DNA of 64,000 bases from Selaginella moellendorffii (taxonomy: Eukaryota > Streptophyta > Lycopodiopsida > Selaginellales > Selaginellaceae). The position numbers and the translations under genes are program-made. The first letter of the stretch is position 1, and every line of letters starts with the position of its first letter. The DNA lies in contig NW_003314268.1 of assembly GCF_000143415.4 (NCBI RefSeq), forward strand, positions 3,485,502-3,549,501, written 5' to 3'. Below, in pieces: positions 59,761 to 64,000 of this stretch. The notes below the pieces were generated by a model. That model was not told the DNA's origin. It did not search any database and worked only from the letters and a program-made list of their open reading frames with translations.

Positions 59761-60290
59761 AACTACAATAGACATTTGGTGAGTGGCTAAGAAAGCATGC
59801 AAGAAAATCCCTGCCTCCCTTGCCTGGATCGAAATCTGAAAACACCATTTTTTTTGCCTTCAGTGATCCTCCAAGCTGGAACAGCACGAGCGGGCCATCA
59901 GATCGTCCCAGGGCACGAACAGCAATGGTGCGCCACGGGCCCAATCCTTGGTGCCGTCGAATGCGGCGACAAAGCCCAGTCTTACCCTAGAATCCCCTGC
60001 CAAAGAATTTGAAAACAATCAAACCCCACACTTGCCAGCGCCGCATGAGATCAGCAGGCCTCTGATCAAGGACCAGTGATACGTCAAACCCTTGCTGGGC
60101 AACAATAAGAGCCCCGAGACACTGACAACATCCCCAGCAGAGACATGTAGCTTCTCGACTCCAGAAATATGGCAAAAACTGACTGGGATGAATGTCATTC
60201 CCGATCTAGCAAGGATGGAAAGTCATCACTTGGTGGTGGAGAGGAGCGTTCAGACAATTATAAGTGACCAAATTTAACCAGAGATGACAA
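59761..60290 (-). other. GC-richer patch with coding-like frames, unidentified
   Basis: Composition rises abruptly and the minus strand gives protein-like text in two frames (DSRVRLGFVAAFDGTKDWAR with GAPLLFVPWDDL; ALIVAQQGFDVSLVLDQRP with ADLMRRWQVWG). No start, splice pattern or family could be established. It may be a fragment of a decayed gene. Confidence 0.3.
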
Positions 60291-61097
60291 CCTCACAAGA
60301 ATATACATTGAGGTTTTAAAAAATATTCCCACTTATTCTTTTATTATTTAAAAAAAACTGGAGCAAAGAGAACAAACGATGAACGATGGAGCTCATTTCT
60401 ACAAGGCCACTAGGCGGAATTTGATCGCAGCAGAGAGATTGGGTGAGGAATGTCGTGCGGGCGAGTGGGCAATTATGATGTTGGTTTTCTTGAATGCCAT
60501 TGCTCTCATATGTTTCGATTGACGTGAGACTATGGTGTGTCTGTACATGCTCAATGGATTGTTTACTATGGATATAAAAGGCACATCAGACTCATCAATC
60601 TCCATCAACAGTAAACCTTCGATCATCCAAAATACAACTATGGTTTAACTTGTATAAAAATAATTTCGAATGTTCTCTAAAACCCCTTTGAAACTCTTTT
60701 TAGGGCCCAGCGTCATGGAAAAGGCAGGTTCTTAAATCATACTAGCATTCCTAAAGCTTAGATGAGAGGAAGTTTTGTGGGAGTGTTAAAACAAGCCTGG
60801 AGGCCAGCAATAGCAGTGACGAGGTAAGCTGCAAAAAAAATCTGAATGAGTCGCTTCTTGTGTTGAGTGAGTTCCTACGACATGGAGCAATCATCTGGTC
60901 CCCCACCTCTCACAGATGTGCTGTAATGCTGCTACTGGCCATGCTAAGGTGTCTTAGAGACACACTGCTGCGATCAATCCGCAAAAGCTGTGAAAACTTT
61001 AGCAAAGCGGATGCATTTTTTGTTCCCAGTGTACAGAGAGAGAAAGAGAGCGTGGTCAAAATGCTAACGCTTTTACAATCCATTTCCTTATTGCATT
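60291..61097. other. Intergenic, no gene supported
   Basis: 3' flank of the NTPase-PHD gene. A 26-bp stretch ctcacaagaatatac...gaggtttta (about 60291-60317) resembles a stretch at 63927-63953 beyond the other end of that gene. Confidence 0.4.
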
Positions 61098-63514
61098 TTA
61101 CGAGCTTGCATTTTTTCGCCTCCTCTTGGCTGCAAAAGCAAAAAGAACTTCAGGAGTGAGCATGCCAATTTATGAAACTGACCTCTGCTGTCCCTTGCAT
61201 GCACTTCCACCTCCTGTACCTCCGCTGCAACAGTTGGCCTTTGTACTTCCTCTGCTTTTCGAGCCTGCTCCTTTTGGGCTTTGGCTGCCTTCTTGGCTTC
61301 CTTCTTCCGAGCAACTTCCAAGCAACCTTGGCAATGGTCCTTCAAATCCTCGCAAGCCTGATGATACCAGCATTCACAGTTTTCACACTGCACCCACAGC
61401 GCGTCCTCAAGAGTCTCCTGATTATTACAAACACAGCATCTAGGATTTGCCTGCATTAGATAAATAAATGAGATAATATAAAACTGCAAGCGAAAGCTGA
61501 TTACCTCTCCACCGTACTTCCCATCCCGCAGCTTCTCCAGCTTCTCGTCGATACAGGCTAAGATCTTGTCAAAGCACCCGAAGTTAAGATAGACCTCATG
61601 GTAGATTAGTTCACCACCTCCCGCCACATCAAGCTTCCTTGTCTCAAACCAATGACTCGTGCAGTATACCACCCATGCCAGGACGTGCGACCTCGATTTG
61701 TCATCTGAGACGAACAATTCCCGTGCTCTCGGCCTGGTACGGTTGTGATCCTCAATCGCTCGAGCCCCTGTTGCAAACTGGATGACTACAAAGTGCGAAT
61801 CTGCAACATAGTAGCAATTGAGTCCTTTCTCAGTCCCATGAATAGGAAGAAAAAGCGTCGGACCGGAGATCCCTTTGGTCATCGCCATTGTAAAGCTCCC
61901 ACGAAATTGGCGGACTGCTGCCGGAGCTATGGTCACAGAAGCTTCTTGGTCATACTCTATGACGGGTTGCTTGTACCGGGCCACAAGAATGCATGCCTGC
62001 TCTGTGTTTAGACCAATTCGTGAGCAAATACCGGGATCGCTTTGGATAACTGATGTCCACAGCCGAATCTGCTCATCGATCTGCTCCTTATCCACTGGAC
62101 TTGCCACGAGCATGAACTGGTTTGCTGCGTAGGAACGAAGCTGCTCTGAGAGACATCTCGCTATTCCGTCAGCACCCCTGTAGAACAGCCCGGTGGCTTG
62201 CTCTGCAAAAATGTCGTCATCGCCATCATCCTCAAGAATTCCTTTCGAGATGAGCTTGGAGAAACGGGGCCAATCTTCCGAAGGTAGATTCCGGATGTAC
62301 TCTTTAAGAGTCTCAAGGTACTTCCGATCGCTCCTGGTGGCAACCAATCCCGGAACCCAGCCAGTCTTCCACCAAATACTTTCTTTTGTAGTATTAGCGT
62401 CGGCCTTCATGAACGCCAAGTAGTTTGTTATTTCAACCTCCTGAATCAAGCAGATAGAGTTTAGTACAGGCAACATAGAAGATCGAGCTTACGTTGAATC
62501 CGCCGTTGATGAAAAGTGAGCGATCTTGCACCTTCAGAAAGTCTTGCCACTTCCCGCACAAGACTACAGCACCAAAAGTAGCAATACTCCGGAGTAAAAC
62601 CGCATGCTCGGGAGAGATCTCAGGACCACCGTCCAGCACCAGATAAAGCCTTCTGTTGTTATCACCCCCAACTATCTTCCGCATGATCTTGATCACCTGA
62701 TTGGCATCTTTGTCATCCTTGAGGTTCTGAATGTAGTAGTGAGCGGCATTGCTGTCGTGATAACCCAAGGCAAGCGAGCGGACGAGTGTCAAAGCTGGAG
62801 AATTCGAAAATTCCTCCCCGTTGACGTGCATTAGCCTTCCGTGTGCCGAGGAAACAAACTCCAGAAAGAGGAACAGAGACGCAGCACGGACGCTGTAAGT
62901 CTTTCCAGACGATGCTGATCCGAGCACGAAGTTAAACTTAGAGCGCCTGATGGTCGAGTCCCGGATAAAAGTGATAAGTGAGCCGATGCACTGTCGGCCC
63001 ATCACTGCCACCGTTTCCGCGCTCTCCATGGTCGTGATGATGCTCTCTTTAGTAGGGTCAGAGAGAGCCTGCAGTGTAAGAGCCTCACGTTGTCCATGAA
63101 CACCATAAGAGCTTATCAACTCGGTAGCCATCGCTACTGCATCTCGGCAAATGCTGGCAAGAGTTGAGCTCAATGGACCTGATGGAGCTGAGTAACAAGC
63201 AGAGTAAGCATCAAGCTACATTCAAATTCTACACGAATACCTGGCGGTGCTCTGCGGACATGCAATGTGAACGAGGGCGGCAAAGGACTGGTGGACACTT
63301 CGTTAACATCAACCCACATGGCCGATCCTGCTCTGTAGATCGACTCCACATCGGGATGGAGATTCTTGAGCCAAACCCATAAAGAGCTCTGATCTGTGAT
63401 ACGAGATGGTACTTCGCACACAGTGGCGGAGATGGGCACGTTCTGTGGAACCACCGTCCTCGCGGGATGCACAAAGACGCGCCGAACGCTCGTAGTCGGG
63501 GCGAGCAAATCCAT
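61098..63514 (-). CDS. P-loop NTPase with RHS/Crinkler-like nuclease-type region and C-terminal PHD-like zinc finger
   Basis: ATG 63514 (MDLLAPTTSVRRVFVHPART; an in-frame ATG at 63529 is possible), about five exons, stop 61098. Exon 1 ends at ccgccag/gt (63240). After ctccatcag the frame resumes as PLSSTLASICRDAV. Then FNFVLGSASSGKTYSVRAAS (Walker A) and RRLYLVLDGGPEISPEHAVL (Walker B), and after another intron EVEITNYLAFMKADANTTKE. The C-terminal half has SGPTLFLPIHGTEKGLN, YVADSHFVVIQFATGARAIE and SHVLAWVVYC. The order (NTPase, then a D...Q-x-T-like strand) recalls RHS/Crinkler proteins. Next is a PHD-type finger (CCVCNNQETLEDALWVQCEN, CECWYHQACEDLKDHCQGC), a Lys/Ala/Glu coiled coil, and after a last intron a basic tail (AKRRRKN) that could be a nuclear localisation signal. 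Function unknown. If it is effector- or toxin-related, that is by family resemblance only. Confidence 0.72.
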
Positions 63515-64000
63515 TTCCCTATAACACATGGGTTCGAATCTTGACCGTTTAATATATAGAATTGCTTTGGTGTAAAGTATATCCTCAATCTAACGCCTGT
63601 GATTTAAACATTCTTTAATTCGTTTTACATATTTAACTGTTATGATACTCTGGAGGATCTCATCTCCATACATCATACATCGATCAAGAATCTGGAACTT
63701 GACTGAGGGGAGCATCCCCATGGTTATCAAAGTAGTGCATGATGATGATCGCAAAGAAAATCAAGCTCCATTCTACTAGCACTCAGATCAATTGATTCCT
63801 CCAGGAAGCAATAAGCAAGACTCTCATTCTCCAGTTATGTTGATAGAAAGGAAACACACAGATTACAAAAGACGATAGAAAATTGATTACAAAAGACGAT
63901 AGAAAATTGTTTGTTACATGCAGCGCTCACAAGAATATACGTTTAGGTTTTAGGGTGTTCTTGATTGTATACATATCTAAATTTGCTACTATTTATCTCC
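63515..64000. other. Promoter-side flank, no gene
   Basis: Upstream of the NTPase-PHD gene. Contains the 24-bp tandem repeat below and a ttttagggtg telo-box-like motif near 63947. No coding signal. Confidence 0.45.
63861..63908 (+). repeat. Perfect tandem duplication of 24 bp
   Basis: gattacaaaagacgatagaa plus aatt occurs twice back to back (63861-63884 and 63885-63908) without a mismatch. Confidence 0.95.

Overview
This is plant nuclear DNA, most likely from a lycophyte such as Selaginella. The evidence is gene content plus very short introns (mostly about 45-65 bp) and short intergenic gaps. A chloroplast ferredoxin, a plastid-type SecA, a GT34 glycosyltransferase, a TOM1/TOM3-like protein and an AGD14-like ArfGAP mark it as a land plant. 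A well-preserved gene for the axonemal radial-spoke protein CFAP251 implies motile sperm, which flowering plants lack. The species assignment is inference.

Layout. 1-34.7 kb is gene-dense and relatively GC-rich. In order it holds: the 3' end of TOP3B (+); a small N-myristoylation-type orphan (-); the PP2A B'' regulatory subunit (-), divergent from CFAP251 (+); a DUF639 membrane protein (+); an F-box/LRR-like protein (-); a decayed LMBR1-like gene (-); a truncated copy of the DUF639 gene (+); the AGD14-like ArfGAP (+); the TOM1-like protein (+); a small membrane protein (-); a multi-IQ tail-anchored protein (+); two orphans (-); a broken copy of the IQ gene 3' end (+); ferredoxin (-); SECA2-like SecA (-); and the complex I B12 subunit (-). 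34.7-42.6 kb is an AT-rich block built around a 6.5-kb Ty3/gypsy element on the minus strand. It has very short LTRs and a tandemly duplicated reverse-transcriptase segment, and a complete 674-bp TRIM with an exact 5-bp target duplication sits inside one RT copy. 42.8-47 kb holds a GT34 glycosyltransferase (+) with a scar copy of its own 3' end, PP1 catalytic subunit (-), and a decayed unknown gene (+). 47-60 kb is about 12.6 kb of very AT-rich DNA with no intact gene. Reading through stops shows a diverged LTR pair with a non-coding interior, a decayed BED/hAT transposase (-), and a decayed Ty3/gypsy RNase H-integrase stretch (+). 61.1-63.5 kb holds one multi-exon gene (-) encoding a P-loop NTPase, a region resembling the RHS/Crinkler nuclease core, and a C-terminal PHD-like zinc finger with a basic tail. 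This is the most unusual gene in the window.

The host genes are ordinary single-copy housekeeping genes and form no pathway together. The notable structural themes are: (a) three genes (DUF639, IQ, GT34), each with an internally deleted, same-strand copy of its own 3' end a short way downstream; (b) nested and internally duplicated retroelements; (c) an AT-rich graveyard of transposons; (d) at least two GC-AG introns; and (e) the NTPase-PHD gene.
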